A program made the translations under genes and the position numbers. Below the pieces are notes generated by a model. The model did no database searches. It worked only from the letters and a program-made list of their open reading frames with translations, and was not told where the DNA came from. Of a stretch of DNA of 64,000 nt, positions 8,462-20,584 are shown in pieces; the first letter of the stretch is position 1, and each line of letters starts with the position of its first letter. The DNA lies in contig NZ_JTLI01000006.1 of NCBI RefSeq assembly GCF_000799075.1, forward strand, positions 1-64,000. The letters run 5' to 3'. Origin of the DNA: Cetobacterium sp. ZOR0034 (GTDB taxonomy: Bacteria; Fusobacteriota; Fusobacteriia; Fusobacteriales; Fusobacteriaceae).

Positions 8462-8968
8462 TTGGCACCAACAAATATGCCTGCAGTATCGATAGATATT
8501 AACATGTTTTGGCAAATAATTAACTTCTTCATTTTAGTGTTTATATTTAATAAATACTTTAAAGCTCCATTAATGAAATTAATGGATACAAGAAAAGAGA
8601 AGATTGCAGCTGAGTTCTCAGAAGCTCAAAAGAACAATGAGGAAGCTGTATTGAAAAATAAAGAGGCTCAAAAGATCTTAAAAGATGCTAAAGATGAAGC
8701 TACAAAAATACTTCAATTAGCAGAGAAAAAAGCTGATGAGAGAAAAGATGGAATTTTATCAGAAGCAACAGCTCAAAGAGATAAAATGCTTAAATCAGCA
8801 GAGCTTGAAATTCAAAAGATGAAACATGCAGCTAAGAAAGAGCTAGAGGTTGAAATGAGCCAACTAGCTGTAACATTAGCTGAGAAGATAATCAAAGAGA
8901 ATTTAAACTCTAATTTAGAAGCTGCCCTAGCTGACAAATTTATAGATGAGGTAGGGGGAGTAAAATGA
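8462..8968 (+). CDS. atpF: F-type ATP synthase subunit b
   Basis: The peripheral stalk: one N-terminal membrane helix (about residues 13-32, F-W-Q-I-I-N-F-F-I-L-V-F-I-F) followed by a long charged coiled coil to residue 168. The start codon is TTG at 8462, chosen because AAGGAGGT sits 8 bases upstream and the product then begins with the usual short N terminus; the first ATG in frame would remove part of it. The stop overlaps the atpH start in ATGA. Confidence 0.95.
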   Translation: MAPTNMPAVSIDINMFWQIINFFILVFIFNKYFKAPLMKLMDTRKEKIAAEFSEAQKNNEEAVLKNKEAQKILKDAKDEATKILQLAEKKADERKDGILSEATAQRDKMLKSAELEIQKMKHAAKKELEVEMSQLAVTLAEKIIKENLNSNLEAALADKFIDEVGGVK

Positions 8969-9486
8969 TAGGAAACCAAATTGGTAAAAGATATGCTGAA
9001 GCAATATATGATGTTGCTGTGCAAAAAAATGAGGTTAAATCAGTATATGAAGTTTTAAATTCTGTAATGGAGTTATATAAAACTGATGTTGATTTTAGAA
9101 ATTTCATAACTCATCCTCTAATTAAAGAGAATGAAAAGAAAGAAACTTTAAAGAAAATTTTCTCAGATTCTAATGACGGATTAGAAATTCTTTTCTATAT
9201 TTTAGAAAAAGGAAGAATATCACAAATTAGAGAGATTGTAGCAGAGTATGTTAAGTTAGATTATGCAAAGAATCAAATTCTAGATGTAGAAGCTACATTT
9301 GCTGCTTCATTAACTGAAGAGCAAAAAGAGAAACTTTCTAAAAATCTTGAAAAGAAAACAGGTAAAAAGATAAAGCTAGTAGTTAATGTAGATAAGTCTC
9401 TGATTGGTGGAGGAATTATCAGAATAGGTGACGAAGTAATCGACGGAAGTATCCGTAGACAGCTAGAAACTCTAACACAAAAATAA
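8965..9486 (+). CDS. atpH: F-type ATP synthase subunit delta
   Basis: The OSCP/delta subunit that ties the b stalk to the top of F1. It is 173 residues with N-terminal I-G[11 protein letters not shown] and the C-terminal signature [15 protein letters not shown] near residue 150. The start overlaps the atpF stop (ATGA), with GGGGGAG upstream, so translation is coupled to subunit b. Confidence 0.96.
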   Translation: MIGNQIGKRYAEAIYDVAVQKNEVKSVYEVLNSVMELYKTDVDFRNFITHPLIKENEKKETLKKIFSDSNDGLEILFYILEKGRISQIREIVAEYVKLDYAKNQILDVEATFAASLTEEQKEKLSKNLEKKTGKKIKLVVNVDKSLIGGGIIRIGDEVIDGSIRRQLETLTQK

Positions 9487-9517
9487 AACTACTTGTAAAA
9501 TTAGGAGGTGTAATCAG

Positions 9518-11020
9518 TTGAAAATCAGACCAGAAGAAGTAAGCAATATAATAAAAACTGAGATCGAGAATTACAAAAAGAGTCTTGATGTCAAAACTTC
9601 AGGTTCTGTATTAGAAGTAGGAGACGGTATCGCGAGAATCTACGGATTAAGCAGTGCAAAAGCAGGTGAGCTTTTAGAGTTTCCTAACGGAATAACAGGA
9701 ATGGTTCTAAACCTAGAAGAGGATAACGTTGGAGCGGTTATACTAGGGGACTATACAAAGATTAAAGAGGGAGACGAGGTTAAAGCTACAGGTAGAATTG
9801 CCTCTGTACCAGCTGGAGAATCTTTATTAGGAAGAGTAGTTAATGCTCTTGGAGAGCCAATTGATGGAAAAGGTGAATTAAAAGTTGAGAAATACATGGA
9901 GATTGAAAGAAAAGCTTCAGGTATCATCTCAAGAAAGCCAGTATCTGAGCCATTACAAACAGGAATCAAGTCAATCGACGGAATGGTACCTATCGGTAGA
10001 GGACAAAGAGAGCTTATTATCGGAGATAGACAAACTGGTAAAACAGCAGTAGCTATTGATGCGATATTAAATCAAAAGAATACAGGAGTAAAATGTATCT
10101 ACGTTGCAATTGGTCAAAAAAGATCAACTGTTGCACAGATCGTTAAGAGATTAGAAGACGCAGGAGCTATGGAATATACTATAGTTGTTGCTGCAACTGC
10201 TTCTGAATCAGCTCCATTACAATACTTAGCACCATACTCAGGAGTAGCTATGGGAGAGTACTTCATGGATAAAGGTGAAGCTGTATTAATAGTTTATGAT
10301 GATCTTTCTAAGCATGCGGTAGCATACAGAGAAATGTCTCTATTATTAAAAAGACCACCTGGAAGAGAAGCTTACCCAGGAGACGTTTTCTATCTTCACT
10401 CAAGATTACTTGAGAGAGCAGCTAAGTTATCAGATGAATTAGGTGGAGGATCAATCACTGCACTACCAATCATCGAAACTCAAGCAGGAGACGTATCGGC
10501 ATATATTCCAACAAACGTTATCTCGATAACTGATGGACAAATATTCCTAGATGCTCAATTATTCAACTCAGGATTCAGACCAGCTATAAACGCAGGTATA
10601 TCTGTATCAAGAGTTGGAGGATCAGCTCAAATAAAAGCTATGAAACAAGTTGCTGCAAAAGTTAAGTTAGAATTAGCTCAATACACTGAGTTATTAACAT
10701 TCGCACAATTTGGATCAGATTTAGATAAAGCTACAAAAGCTCAATTAGAAAGAGGACATAGAATTATGGAAGTTTTAAAACAACCACAATACAGTCCTTA
10801 TCCAGTTGAAGAGCAAGTTGTATCATTCTATACAGTAATCAATGGATTCTTAGATGAGATTGCTATTGCTGATGTAAGAAGATTTGAAAGAGAATTAATT
10901 ACAGAAATTAGAAATACAACTACTATATTAGATGAAATTTTAGAAAAGAAGAGCTTAAGTAAAGAGCTTGAAGCTAAAATTGCTGATGCTGTTGTAGCAT
11001 TCAAAAAGAACTTTAATTAA
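9518..11020 (+). CDS. atpA: F-type ATP synthase subunit alpha
   Basis: The regulatory nucleotide-binding subunit of F1, 500 residues. The P-loop G-D-R-Q-T-G-K-T-A is near residue 169. The conserved C-terminal box P[12 protein letters not shown] is near residues 362-374, and the V-Y-D-D-L-S-K-H-A Walker B region is near 267. The start codon is TTG at 9518, preceded by TTAGGAGGTG, giving [13 protein letters not shown], the family's usual beginning. Three of the eight structural subunits here use non-ATG starts (atpF, atpA, atpD). Confidence 0.98.
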   Translation: MKIRPEEVSNIIKTEIENYKKSLDVKTSGSVLEVGDGIARIYGLSSAKAGELLEFPNGITGMVLNLEEDNVGAVILGDYTKIKEGDEVKATGRIASVPAGESLLGRVVNALGEPIDGKGELKVEKYMEIERKASGIISRKPVSEPLQTGIKSIDGMVPIGRGQRELIIGDRQTGKTAVAIDAILNQKNTGVKCIYVAIGQKRSTVAQIVKRLEDAGAMEYTIVVAATASESAPLQYLAPYSGVAMGEYFMDKGEAVLIVYDDLSKHAVAYREMSLLLKRPPGREAYPGDVFYLHSRLLERAAKLSDELGGGSITALPIIETQAGDVSAYIPTNVISITDGQIFLDAQLFNSGFRPAINAGISVSRVGGSAQIKAMKQVAAKVKLELAQYTELLTFAQFGSDLDKATKAQLERGHRIMEVLKQPQYSPYPVEEQVVSFYTVINGFLDEIAIADVRRFERELITEIRNTTTILDEILEKKSLSKELEAKIADAVVAFKKNFN

Positions 11021-11034
11021 AGAGAGGTGGGAGC

Positions 11035-13309
<2,275 letters not shown>

Positions 13310-13311
13310 TT

Positions 13312-13719
13312 ATGGCAAACTCATTTAAGCTAGAGCTAGTAACTCCATTAAATAAAGTTTTATCTGAAGAGGTAAACTTTGTAATGCTAAGAACTACAGA
13401 AGGGGATATGGGTATATTACCTAATCACTCACCTTTTGTTGCTGGTGTAGCAACTGGAGAAATGAAAGTTAGAAACAATGGGCAAGAGAAGTTTTACTAT
13501 GTATCAGGAGGATTTGTAGAAATCTCTAATAACGTAGTAACTATTTTAGCGGATGAAGCTATGGACGTTAAGGATATAGATTTAGAAGCTGCTAGAAAAG
13601 AAGCTCAAATTGCTAAGGAAAAATTAGAAAAGTCTGCTGAGGATATGGATATTGCAAATGTGCAAAAAGCATTAACTCAAGCGTTAACTAAAGTAAAATT
13701 AGCAGAAAGAATGTTATAA
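13312..13719 (+). CDS. atpC: F-type ATP synthase subunit epsilon
   Basis: The epsilon subunit that couples the shaft to the c ring and can inhibit ATP hydrolysis. It is 135 residues: an N-terminal beta sandwich (G-D-M-G-I-L-P-N-H-S-P at about 32-42) and a C-terminal two-helix region from about residue 90. It begins 2 bases after atpD, with its ribosome site (AGGGAGCTGAG) inside the atpD end, and is followed at once by a terminator, closing the operon. Confidence 0.96.
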   Translation: MANSFKLELVTPLNKVLSEEVNFVMLRTTEGDMGILPNHSPFVAGVATGEMKVRNNGQEKFYYVSGGFVEISNNVVTILADEAMDVKDIDLEAARKEAQIAKEKLEKSAEDMDIANVQKALTQALTKVKLAERML

Positions 13720-13727
13720 CTAAAATT

Positions 13728-13758
13728 AAAAACCGATTAGAAATTCTAATCGGTTTTT
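13728..13758. terminator. shared two-way terminator, atpC / histidine kinase
   Basis: AAAAACCGATTAG (13728-13740) pairs perfectly with CTAATCGGTTTTT (13746-13758) over a 5-base loop. The flanking A and T runs serve both directions. The last codons and the TAG stop of the convergent histidine kinase gene are part of the stem. Confidence 0.92.
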
Positions 13759-15101
13759 CTTATATTTATTTTAAAATTAAAAATATTATTTTCAATAGTC
13801 AGATTAAAATCAATTTCATGTAATTGAAGGATTTTCTTAACTAAAGAAAGACCTAAACCACTTCCATCAATATTTTCATTTAAAGCATTTTCCCCTCTAT
13901 GAAAAGGTTCAAATAAATCATTTATATCAATGTTTTTATTTGATAAGATAGTATTTTCAAAAATGATAGAATTATTAGTAAAGTTTATAAGGACTTCACT
14001 ATTTTCAGGAGAGTACTTCAACATATTTTGAATTAAATTATTCACTGCGATTTTCAAAAGGTTTAAATCTCCAGATATAAATAAATCTGAGATATTTGTA
14101 TTGATATCAATATTTTTTTCGAATTCCAAATAGTCAAATTGTTCTAAAGCATTTTTGATTAAAGTTTTTAAATTTATTTTTTCTTTAATTAATTTATAAT
14201 CAGGTGAGTTTATTTTGGATAAAGTTAATAAGCTTTCTGTTAAAGCTCTCATTTCTAAAGATTTATCAAGCATAGTTTTGTAATATTCTTTCTTTTTATT
14301 ATCAGGAACATTTCCTCTAGAAAGTGCCTGTGAATATAGACAGAGAACTGAAATAGGTGTTTTAAGTTCGTGAGAAGCATTTGAAACAAAAAGTTTTAAA
14401 TTTTCAATAGATATAGATAACTCTTTTGACATCTCATTTAAACTAGAACTTAACTCTTCTAGTTCATCTCCACTATTTAGAGCTATATTTTTAGGATACT
14501 CTAATTTGGCTATTTTTTCAGCACTATTTTTTAAATATGTAATATTTCTATTAATTTTTTTAGAGAAAATAGAAACCAATATACTACTCATAATAAGTGA
14601 AAATAAAGATGTGAATATGTTGAAGATAAAGATATCATGAATATGTTCAGCCATAACAGCCATTGAGCTTCGAATACTTAGAAGATAGCGGTTTTCTAAA
14701 CGCTCATAGTATCGAATAAACATTACACCAGAAGTTCCATCAACCTCTCTAATTTTAAAAGTAGATTCATTAGTTTTCAAAGAGTTATAAATTTTTTTAT
14801 TACCACTCATATGTGAACGGTTATTTTGTGGAATAATATTTAAATCAATTTTAACTCCGAAACTATCTTCCGCAAAATAGATGTAATTTTCTAATTTGTC
14901 TTTATCATTAATAACATTAACTAAACTATTTCTAATTTCAACGATGTTTTGTTTTTTTCTGTAGATATAAAATTTATCTAAGAAAAGAGAATTAAATATA
15001 AAACTGGTTATAATTGTTAAAAAAACTACCCCTATAGTCAATAGGAATAGTTTTTTAAAGAAGTTTAGTTTTATTGGAAAATTAATCTGTTTTAAAGACA
15101 T
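13746..15101 (-). CDS. sensor histidine kinase
   Basis: Membrane sensor kinase of about 451 residues. The first membrane helix is about 15-37, the outside domain about 38-150, the second helix about 155-180, followed by a HAMP-like linker. The phospho-acceptor His244 is in S-N-A-S-H-E-L-K-T-P, and the G box is G-S-G-L-G-L-S-L-V-K-K. The nucleotide-binding half looks short and its N box (N-N-L-I-Q-N-M-L-K-Y-S) is slightly divergent but intact. A GTG at 15110 would add three residues, but AAGGGG is spaced properly only for the ATG at 15101. It overlaps the end of the response regulator by 20 bases, so the pair is coupled. The signal sensed is not evident. Confidence 0.88.
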   Translation of the reverse strand: MSLKQINFPIKLNFFKKLFLLTIGVVFLTIITSFIFNSLFLDKFYIYRKKQNIVEIRNSLVNVINDKDKLENYIYFAEDSFGVKIDLNIIPQNNRSHMSGNKKIYNSLKTNESTFKIREVDGTSGVMFIRYYERLENRYLLSIRSSMAVMAEHIHDIFIFNIFTSLFSLIMSSILVSIFSKKINRNITYLKNSAEKIAKLEYPKNIALNSGDELEELSSSLNEMSKELSISIENLKLFVSNASHELKTPISVLCLYSQALSRGNVPDNKKKEYYKTMLDKSLEMRALTESLLTLSKINSPDYKLIKEKINLKTLIKNALEQFDYLEFEKNIDINTNISDLFISGDLNLLKIAVNNLIQNMLKYSPENSEVLINFTNNSIIFENTILSNKNIDINDLFEPFHRGENALNENIDGSGLGLSLVKKILQLHEIDFNLTIENNIFNFKINIRKTD

Positions 15102-15738
15102 AACCGACACCCCTTACACTTTTAATATAGAAATCATAGTCTCCAAGTTTTTTTCTTAACCTTTTAATTATAGTATCTACAGCTCTTTCATCACCAAAGA
15201 ATTCAAATCCCCAAACTTCATTTAGAAGTGTTTCACGGGAGAAGATAATATTTTGATTTCTGAAGAAAAACTCAAGTAGTTGAGCTTCTCTTCTTGGAAG
15301 AGTATTTGTTTCTTCAGGTGTTGTGAGTACAAATGTATTGTAATCAAATGTTATATCTCCAATTTTAAAAAATGTATCATTATTTAATTTAAAGATTTTT
15401 TTTAGTTTGATAATAAGGAGCTTAGGAGTAAAGGGCTTGGTGATATAATCATCAGCCCCTAACTCAAGTCCTTTTATCTCATCAAATTCATTATCTCTAG
15501 CAGTTACCATAATAATAGGAGTTTGAGATAGAGATTTAATCTGCTTACAAATTTCCCATCCATTAAGGCCAGGAAGATTTATATCGAGTAAAATCAAATC
15601 AGGCTTTTCTTCATAAAATGAATCGATAGCCAAATCACCTCTATTAACAATTACAGTTCTGAATCCCTCTGCTTCTAAAGCATCAGAAATTATATTAGCT
15701 AGAGATTTTTCATCTTCAACAATAAGAACTTTCTTCAT
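15082..15738 (-). CDS. OmpR-family response regulator
   Basis: A 218-residue two-domain regulator. Receiver domain: E-D-E near residues 8-10, phospho-acceptor Asp52 (L-L-D-I-N-L-P-G), Thr in M-V-T-A-R-D and Lys in I-T-K-P-F. The C-terminal winged-helix DNA-binding domain ends D-T-I-I-K-R-L-R-K-K-L-G-D and V-R-G-V-G-Y-V-F, typical of the OmpR/PhoB class. It is the partner of the overlapping kinase gene. It starts 11 bases after der, so it belongs to an operon with GTPase and pyrophosphatase genes rather than with its likely targets. Confidence 0.92.
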   Translation of the reverse strand: MKKVLIVEDEKSLANIISDALEAEGFRTVIVNRGDLAIDSFYEEKPDLILLDINLPGLNGWEICKQIKSLSQTPIIMVTARDNEFDEIKGLELGADDYITKPFTPKLLIIKLKKIFKLNNDTFFKIGDITFDYNTFVLTTPEETNTLPRREAQLLEFFFRNQNIIFSRETLLNEVWGFEFFGDERAVDTIIKRLRKKLGDYDFYIKSVRGVGYVFKTD

Positions 15739-15749
15739 AGTGTTATACC

Positions 15750-17069
15750 TTATCCGTTTTTCTTTTCAAAAATAACATCTATTGGAGTTCCTTCAAATCC
15801 GAAAGATTCTCTCAGTTTATTTTCAATATATCTACCGTAAGAGAAGTGAACAAGCTCTGGATAGTTACAGAATAGAACAAATCTAGGTGGTGCAGTAGAG
15901 ATTTGAGTAGCATAGTTAATCTTAACAACTCTTCCTTTTCTTGTAGGAGGATTATTCATTATAATAGCATCACTGATAACAGTGTTTAATAATCCAGTAG
16001 AGATTCTCTTATTGTACTCAGCGAATACAGCTTCAGAGTGCTCTAATATTTTAGTAGTTCTTTGTCCAGTTAAAGCTGAAATGAACTCTACAGGTGCATA
16101 AGATAGGAATGGTAATTCTGCAAGAAGCTCCTCTCTCATTTTTTTCATAGTGTCACCTTTTTTATTTTCGATAGTATCCCACTTATTCATAACAATGATA
16201 ATAGGCTTTTTCTCTTCATAAGCAATCCCAGCGATTCTCTTATCTTGTTCTGTTAATCCTTCGCTTCCATCAAGCATCCAGATACAAACATCTGCTCTTT
16301 TTATTGTTTTGATCGCTCTTAAAACAGAGTAGTACTCTAAGCTTTCTTCAACTTTTGATTTTCTTCTGATACCAGCAGTATCGATAAGAACATATTTATT
16401 TCCATCAAATTCGATAGCAGTATCTATAGCATCTCTAGTAGTACCAGCGATATCACTAACGATAGTTCTTTCCTCTCCACAAAGTCTATTAACAAGAGAT
16501 GATTTACCAGCATTTGGTCTTCCAATGATAGCTAATTTTAGTCCCTCTTCTTCTTCGAACTCTTCAACATGCTCATCAATTATATTTACAACTAAATCTA
16601 GCATATCTCCTAAGTTAACTTTATGTTCTCCAGAGATAGGGATAAGGTGTTCAAATCCAAGTCCCCAGAAATCATAAATATCATCTTGTTGTGCTTGGAA
16701 GTTATCTATCTTATTTACACATAAAACAACTGGTTTTTTCTTTTTTCTTAATAGGTAAGAGATTTCTTCATCTAAAGGATTTAATCCATTTTTCCCATCA
16801 ACAACGAATAAAATAACGTCAGCTTCGTTCATAGCCACTTCAGCTTGTTGTTTTATTTTAGTCATCATAAAGTCATTATTTCTAGGCTCAAGTCCTCCAG
16901 TATCAACTAGAACGAACTCTTTTCCAGCCCACTCAGTCTCTCTATATAATCTGTCTCTTGTAACTCCTGGTTGGTCATCAACGATAGCAACTCTATCCCC
17001 AACCAATTTATTAAATAGTGTTGATTTTCCAACATTTGGTCTTCCCACGATTGCAACAATTGGTTTCAA
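15750..17069 (-). CDS. der: ribosome-assembly GTPase Der (EngA)
   Basis: Double-GTPase needed for 50S subunit assembly, 439 residues. Two P-loops are visible: G-R-P-N-V-G-K-S-T near residue 8 and G-R-P-N-A-G-K-S-S near 185. The matching switch and specificity motifs are D-T-G-G, N-K-I-D, D-T-A-G and N-K-W-D, followed by the C-terminal KH-like domain. The start is TTG at 17069, preceded by CTAGGAGGT; no earlier ATG fits. It lies 2 bases after ygiQ. Confidence 0.97.
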   Translation of the reverse strand: MKPIVAIVGRPNVGKSTLFNKLVGDRVAIVDDQPGVTRDRLYRETEWAGKEFVLVDTGGLEPRNNDFMMTKIKQQAEVAMNEADVILFVVDGKNGLNPLDEEISYLLRKKKKPVVLCVNKIDNFQAQQDDIYDFWGLGFEHLIPISGEHKVNLGDMLDLVVNIIDEHVEEFEEEEGLKLAIIGRPNAGKSSLVNRLCGEERTIVSDIAGTTRDAIDTAIEFDGNKYVLIDTAGIRRKSKVEESLEYYSVLRAIKTIKRADVCIWMLDGSEGLTEQDKRIAGIAYEEKKPIIIVMNKWDTIENKKGDTMKKMREELLAELPFLSYAPVEFISALTGQRTTKILEHSEAVFAEYNKRISTGLLNTVISDAIIMNNPPTRKGRVVKINYATQISTAPPRFVLFCNYPELVHFSYGRYIENKLRESFGFEGTPIDVIFEKKNG

Positions 17070-17071
17070 TT

Positions 17072-18778
17072 TTAATACCTCCTAGTTTTATTTGTTTGAG
17101 TGATAATATCTTTTTGTTTTTGTTTTTTACCATTATCCTTTTCAACAAATATTTTTTTATCATTGAATGGATTCATCTCAGTATAATACATAAGTGTAGA
17201 ATAAGTTGATGGAGTAGGAGTAAAAATTTGTACCTGCTCTGGACTTATTTTAAGTTCAGAGGATGCGAATCTTTTTAAATCTAACATATCTTTTTCGTTA
17301 CACCCTGGATGAGCAGCTATTAAATAGTAAGTTAAGAATTGTTTTTTATCATGCTTTTTATTTAGCTCGTAGAAACGATTTTTAAACTCTTTTAATATGC
17401 TTTTTCCTTGTTTACCCATTAGAGAAAGAATTTTATCCTCTGTGTGTTCAGGAGCAATTTTCATCTGTCCTGAAATATGGTCTTTAATAATTTCTTCTAG
17501 ATATTTATCACCACATCTATTGTCATCTAAAATCATATCATATCTAATTCCAGATGCAATAAATATTTTTTTTATTTTATCGATAGATTTTAATTTTCTT
17601 AAAAGATCTATCTGTTTTGAATGATCTAATTTTAAAGCAGGACAAGTTTGTGGATAAAGACATCTTTTATGAGCACAAGCACCATGCTTTAATTTTTTAT
17701 TACATTCTAAAGCGTACATATTAGCTGTCGGTCCTCCAACATCAGATATATGACCTTTAAATCCTTTTTTACTAGCTAACTCTTTAACCTCTTTAACTAT
17801 AGAGTCTTCACTTCTAGATATAACAGTTCTTCCTTGGTGAACAGCAATAGCACAGAAGTTACACTCTCCATAGCATCCTCTATGAGTAGTAACAGAATTT
17901 CTAATTGTATCTAAGGCTTTTACATGTCCATCTTTTTTGTAATATGGATGAACATCTCTCTCAAATTCTAAACCGTAGATAGCATCCATCTCTTCAGAGG
18001 TGAAGTTTTCACAAGGTGGGTTTTGAATGTAATATCTATCAGCATTTTTTTGATAGATTCCTTTGGCTGTGATGGGATCACAGTTGTGGTAGAAAAGTTC
18101 AAAAGCTTTTACAAAGTTTTCCTTTTTCTCTAAACACTCTTCATAAGTTGGAAGGGCTAAATAACCCTCTTTAGGTTCTTTAGATATATATCCAAGCCCT
18201 CTTATATTTTTCCAATCCTCTTTATTCTGAATGGCTTTAGCTAGAGCTAGCATAGATTTTTCACCCATTCCATAAGAAAGGATATCAGCTTTAGCATCAA
18301 AAATAATAGGACGTCTCAGTGAGTTACTCCAATAATCGAAATGTACAACTCTTCTAAGACTAGCCTCTATTCCTCCTAGTACAATTGGAACAGAGCTATT
18401 TTTAAAGAAACGACGAATTAGATTTGTATATTGAATCGTAGCCCTATCAGGTCTTCTGTTGTTTTCTCCACCAGGGGTAAAGTCGTCACTTTTTCTTCTT
18501 TTTTTAGTGGCAGTATAGTTAGCAACCATAGAGTCAACACAACCAGCAGAAACTGCCCAATATAAATTGGGCGTTCCTAACCTAGTTATATCTTTATCAG
18601 AATTGATATCTGGTTGTGCAATAACTCCTACCTTAAAACCGTTTTTAACTAACCACTTACCAATAATAGCAGTACCGTTATACGAGGTATCTAGATATGT
18701 ATCTCCAGATATTAAAATAATATCTAAAGAATCCCATCCTAATTTTTTAACCTCTTCCATTGTAGTAGGTAGAAACAT
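17072..18778 (-). CDS. ygiQ: YgiQ-family radical SAM protein
   Basis: A 568-residue radical SAM protein of unknown reaction. The [4Fe-4S]/SAM motif is C-Y-G-E-C-N-F-C (CX3CX2C) near residue 305. The N-terminal part is the UPF0313 region with L-G-G-I-E-A-S-L-R-R, and additional cysteines in C-A-H-K-R-C-L-Y-P-Q-T-C may carry a second metal site. The family box A-P-E-H-T is present. The ATG follows AAGGAGTG located in the end of the pyrophosphatase gene, 6 bases away. The length is near the family norm, although the lysine-rich C-terminal tail is short. Confidence 0.9.
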   Translation of the reverse strand: MFLPTTMEEVKKLGWDSLDIILISGDTYLDTSYNGTAIIGKWLVKNGFKVGVIAQPDINSDKDITRLGTPNLYWAVSAGCVDSMVANYTATKKRRKSDDFTPGGENNRRPDRATIQYTNLIRRFFKNSSVPIVLGGIEASLRRVVHFDYWSNSLRRPIIFDAKADILSYGMGEKSMLALAKAIQNKEDWKNIRGLGYISKEPKEGYLALPTYEECLEKKENFVKAFELFYHNCDPITAKGIYQKNADRYYIQNPPCENFTSEEMDAIYGLEFERDVHPYYKKDGHVKALDTIRNSVTTHRGCYGECNFCAIAVHQGRTVISRSEDSIVKEVKELASKKGFKGHISDVGGPTANMYALECNKKLKHGACAHKRCLYPQTCPALKLDHSKQIDLLRKLKSIDKIKKIFIASGIRYDMILDDNRCGDKYLEEIIKDHISGQMKIAPEHTEDKILSLMGKQGKSILKEFKNRFYELNKKHDKKQFLTYYLIAAHPGCNEKDMLDLKRFASSELKISPEQVQIFTPTPSTYSTLMYYTEMNPFNDKKIFVEKDNGKKQKQKDIITQTNKTRRY

Positions 18779-18784
18779 TTAAAA

Positions 18785-20392
18785 TCACACTCCTTGAGAA
18801 GCAGCCATTAAGAAAGGAACCACTTGTTTCTTTCTAGAAACAACACCATCAACCCATGCAGTATTGTTAACTAAAGTAGTGTGGAATCCTCTTTCAACGA
18901 TAGTAGGCTCTCCAACAACTAGTAACATTGATCCTGCTTTAACGATATCAGTTATAACTAATACAGATAGTTGGTAGTGATGTTTAGAATTAGTATGAGC
19001 CATAGCTTTCTCTAAAGCTTCTTGTTGATCAAGAACACCTTTAACATCAACAGTATTAACTTGAGAGATAGCTAATTTGATACCATTCATAGTGAATTCT
19101 TTTTGGTCCATAGTTAAAATCTCTTCTGGAGTTTTGTCAGAAAGAGAAGTTCCAGCTATTAACATATCCATACCGTAAGCTTCGAAGTTTTCGATTCCAG
19201 AGATAGTAGCTAACTCTTTAACAGCAGCGATATCTTTATCTGTACAAGTAGGTGATTTAAACATAAGCGTATCAGATAAAATAGCACTCATCATTAAACC
19301 AGCAATCTCTTTTGGAGGAACTATTCCAGCTTCTTTATACAGATCAAGAATAATTGTACAAGTACATCCAACAGTTTCTGCATTTATTTTTACAGGTTCA
19401 TTAGTTTCGAAGTTTCCAAATTTATGGTGATCAACCACTTGAACTATTTTTGCATCTCTTAAACCAGCAACAGATTGAGTATCCTCATTGTGGTCAACTA
19501 AAATAACATTTTTTCTAGTGAAGTTGATTAAATTTTTAGTTCTAATTGTTCCGTAAACTTCACCGTTTTTATCGATAACAGGGAAGTTAGTTTGTGATGA
19601 TTCTTTCATAATATCTTTAATATCAGCTAAGTAATCGTCAACAGAGAAAGAGTAGAACTTTTCGTTGTTTAAGATTGATAAAATTGATACTGATTGAGAT
19701 ATTAGAGGAATCGCTTTAAATAGAGATTTGTTTACTCTTAAAATTGGAGTTTTTGAATCTCTTGGAAGGATAACATCATCTTTATCACAGCAAAGAATAA
19801 TCATCTTTACTCCTAAATCGATTAAATCGTCGATAGAATCTAAAAGAGTTGTAGTAATAACGATATCACCAGCAGCGATATTTCTGTATTCACTAACTCC
19901 TTTTAAATTAGCTTCGATTTTCCCAGAAGGATATTTTCCACTGATAACTTCTCCTTCTAAAACTTCTTGTAAGTTTTCGTAAGTTGTATGATAAGCAGCA
20001 AAAAGATCTGAGTAATCGATGTTTAAGTAAGCATTAGCTATATCAGAAACATGAATCATTCCTCTTAAGTGATTTTTGCTATTTACAACAGGTAAACTAG
20101 AGAAGTTTTCCTCAGTCATTATTTCTAAAGCTCTTCTTAAAGAATCTTTGTGATTGATAGTTTTCTTTTCAACACGAGTAAGGTCTGAAATCTGAGCACT
20201 TACTGTTGAAAGTAATTTTGGTGCATCTATATTAAAACTTTTTAAAACAAATTCAGTTTCCTTACTGATGTTTCCTAATCTACAAGCTTGAGCAGATTCT
20301 CCTTTTAATTCTTTTAATCTAGCTAGTGATATAGCCGAACAGATTGAATCTGTATCTGGATTTCTGTGTCCAAAAATTAAAGTTGGTTCCAT
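18785..20392 (-). CDS. manganese-dependent inorganic pyrophosphatase with CBS and DRTGG domains
   Basis: Family II (DHH) pyrophosphatase, 535 residues, splitting PPi to 2 Pi in the cytoplasm. The N-terminal metal site G-H-R-N-P-D-T-D-S is at residues 8-16. An insert of about 250 residues carries a CBS motif, a DRTGG-type domain and a second CBS motif (F-P-V-I-D-K-N-G near 270). The catalytic domain then resumes with V-D-H-N-E, V-V-D-H-H-K-F-G and the DHHA2 end with S-R-K-K-Q. This layout is that of clostridial CBS-PPases, known to be inhibited by AMP/ADP and activated by ATP and diadenosine polyphosphates; that the same holds here is inference. It leads the five-gene - strand operon. Confidence 0.93.
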   Translation of the reverse strand: MEPTLIFGHRNPDTDSICSAISLARLKELKGESAQACRLGNISKETEFVLKSFNIDAPKLLSTVSAQISDLTRVEKKTINHKDSLRRALEIMTEENFSSLPVVNSKNHLRGMIHVSDIANAYLNIDYSDLFAAYHTTYENLQEVLEGEVISGKYPSGKIEANLKGVSEYRNIAAGDIVITTTLLDSIDDLIDLGVKMIILCCDKDDVILPRDSKTPILRVNKSLFKAIPLISQSVSILSILNNEKFYSFSVDDYLADIKDIMKESSQTNFPVIDKNGEVYGTIRTKNLINFTRKNVILVDHNEDTQSVAGLRDAKIVQVVDHHKFGNFETNEPVKINAETVGCTCTIILDLYKEAGIVPPKEIAGLMMSAILSDTLMFKSPTCTDKDIAAVKELATISGIENFEAYGMDMLIAGTSLSDKTPEEILTMDQKEFTMNGIKLAISQVNTVDVKGVLDQQEALEKAMAHTNSKHHYQLSVLVITDIVKAGSMLLVVGEPTIVERGFHTTLVNNTAWVDGVVSRKKQVVPFLMAASQGV

Positions 20393-20584
20393 GTAAAATA
20401 CTCTCCTTTTTCTTAAATAAGTCTATTTATTATTTTATCATTTTTTTGAAAATAGAACAACAAAATCTTTACTTTTCTCATAAAAAAACACAAATAAAAA
20501 ATGAAATTAGGAGAATATGGAAAATATGTCGTATTTATGATAAAATATAGGAAGAGTTTTAGTTAAAATATACGAGGTGAAGAG

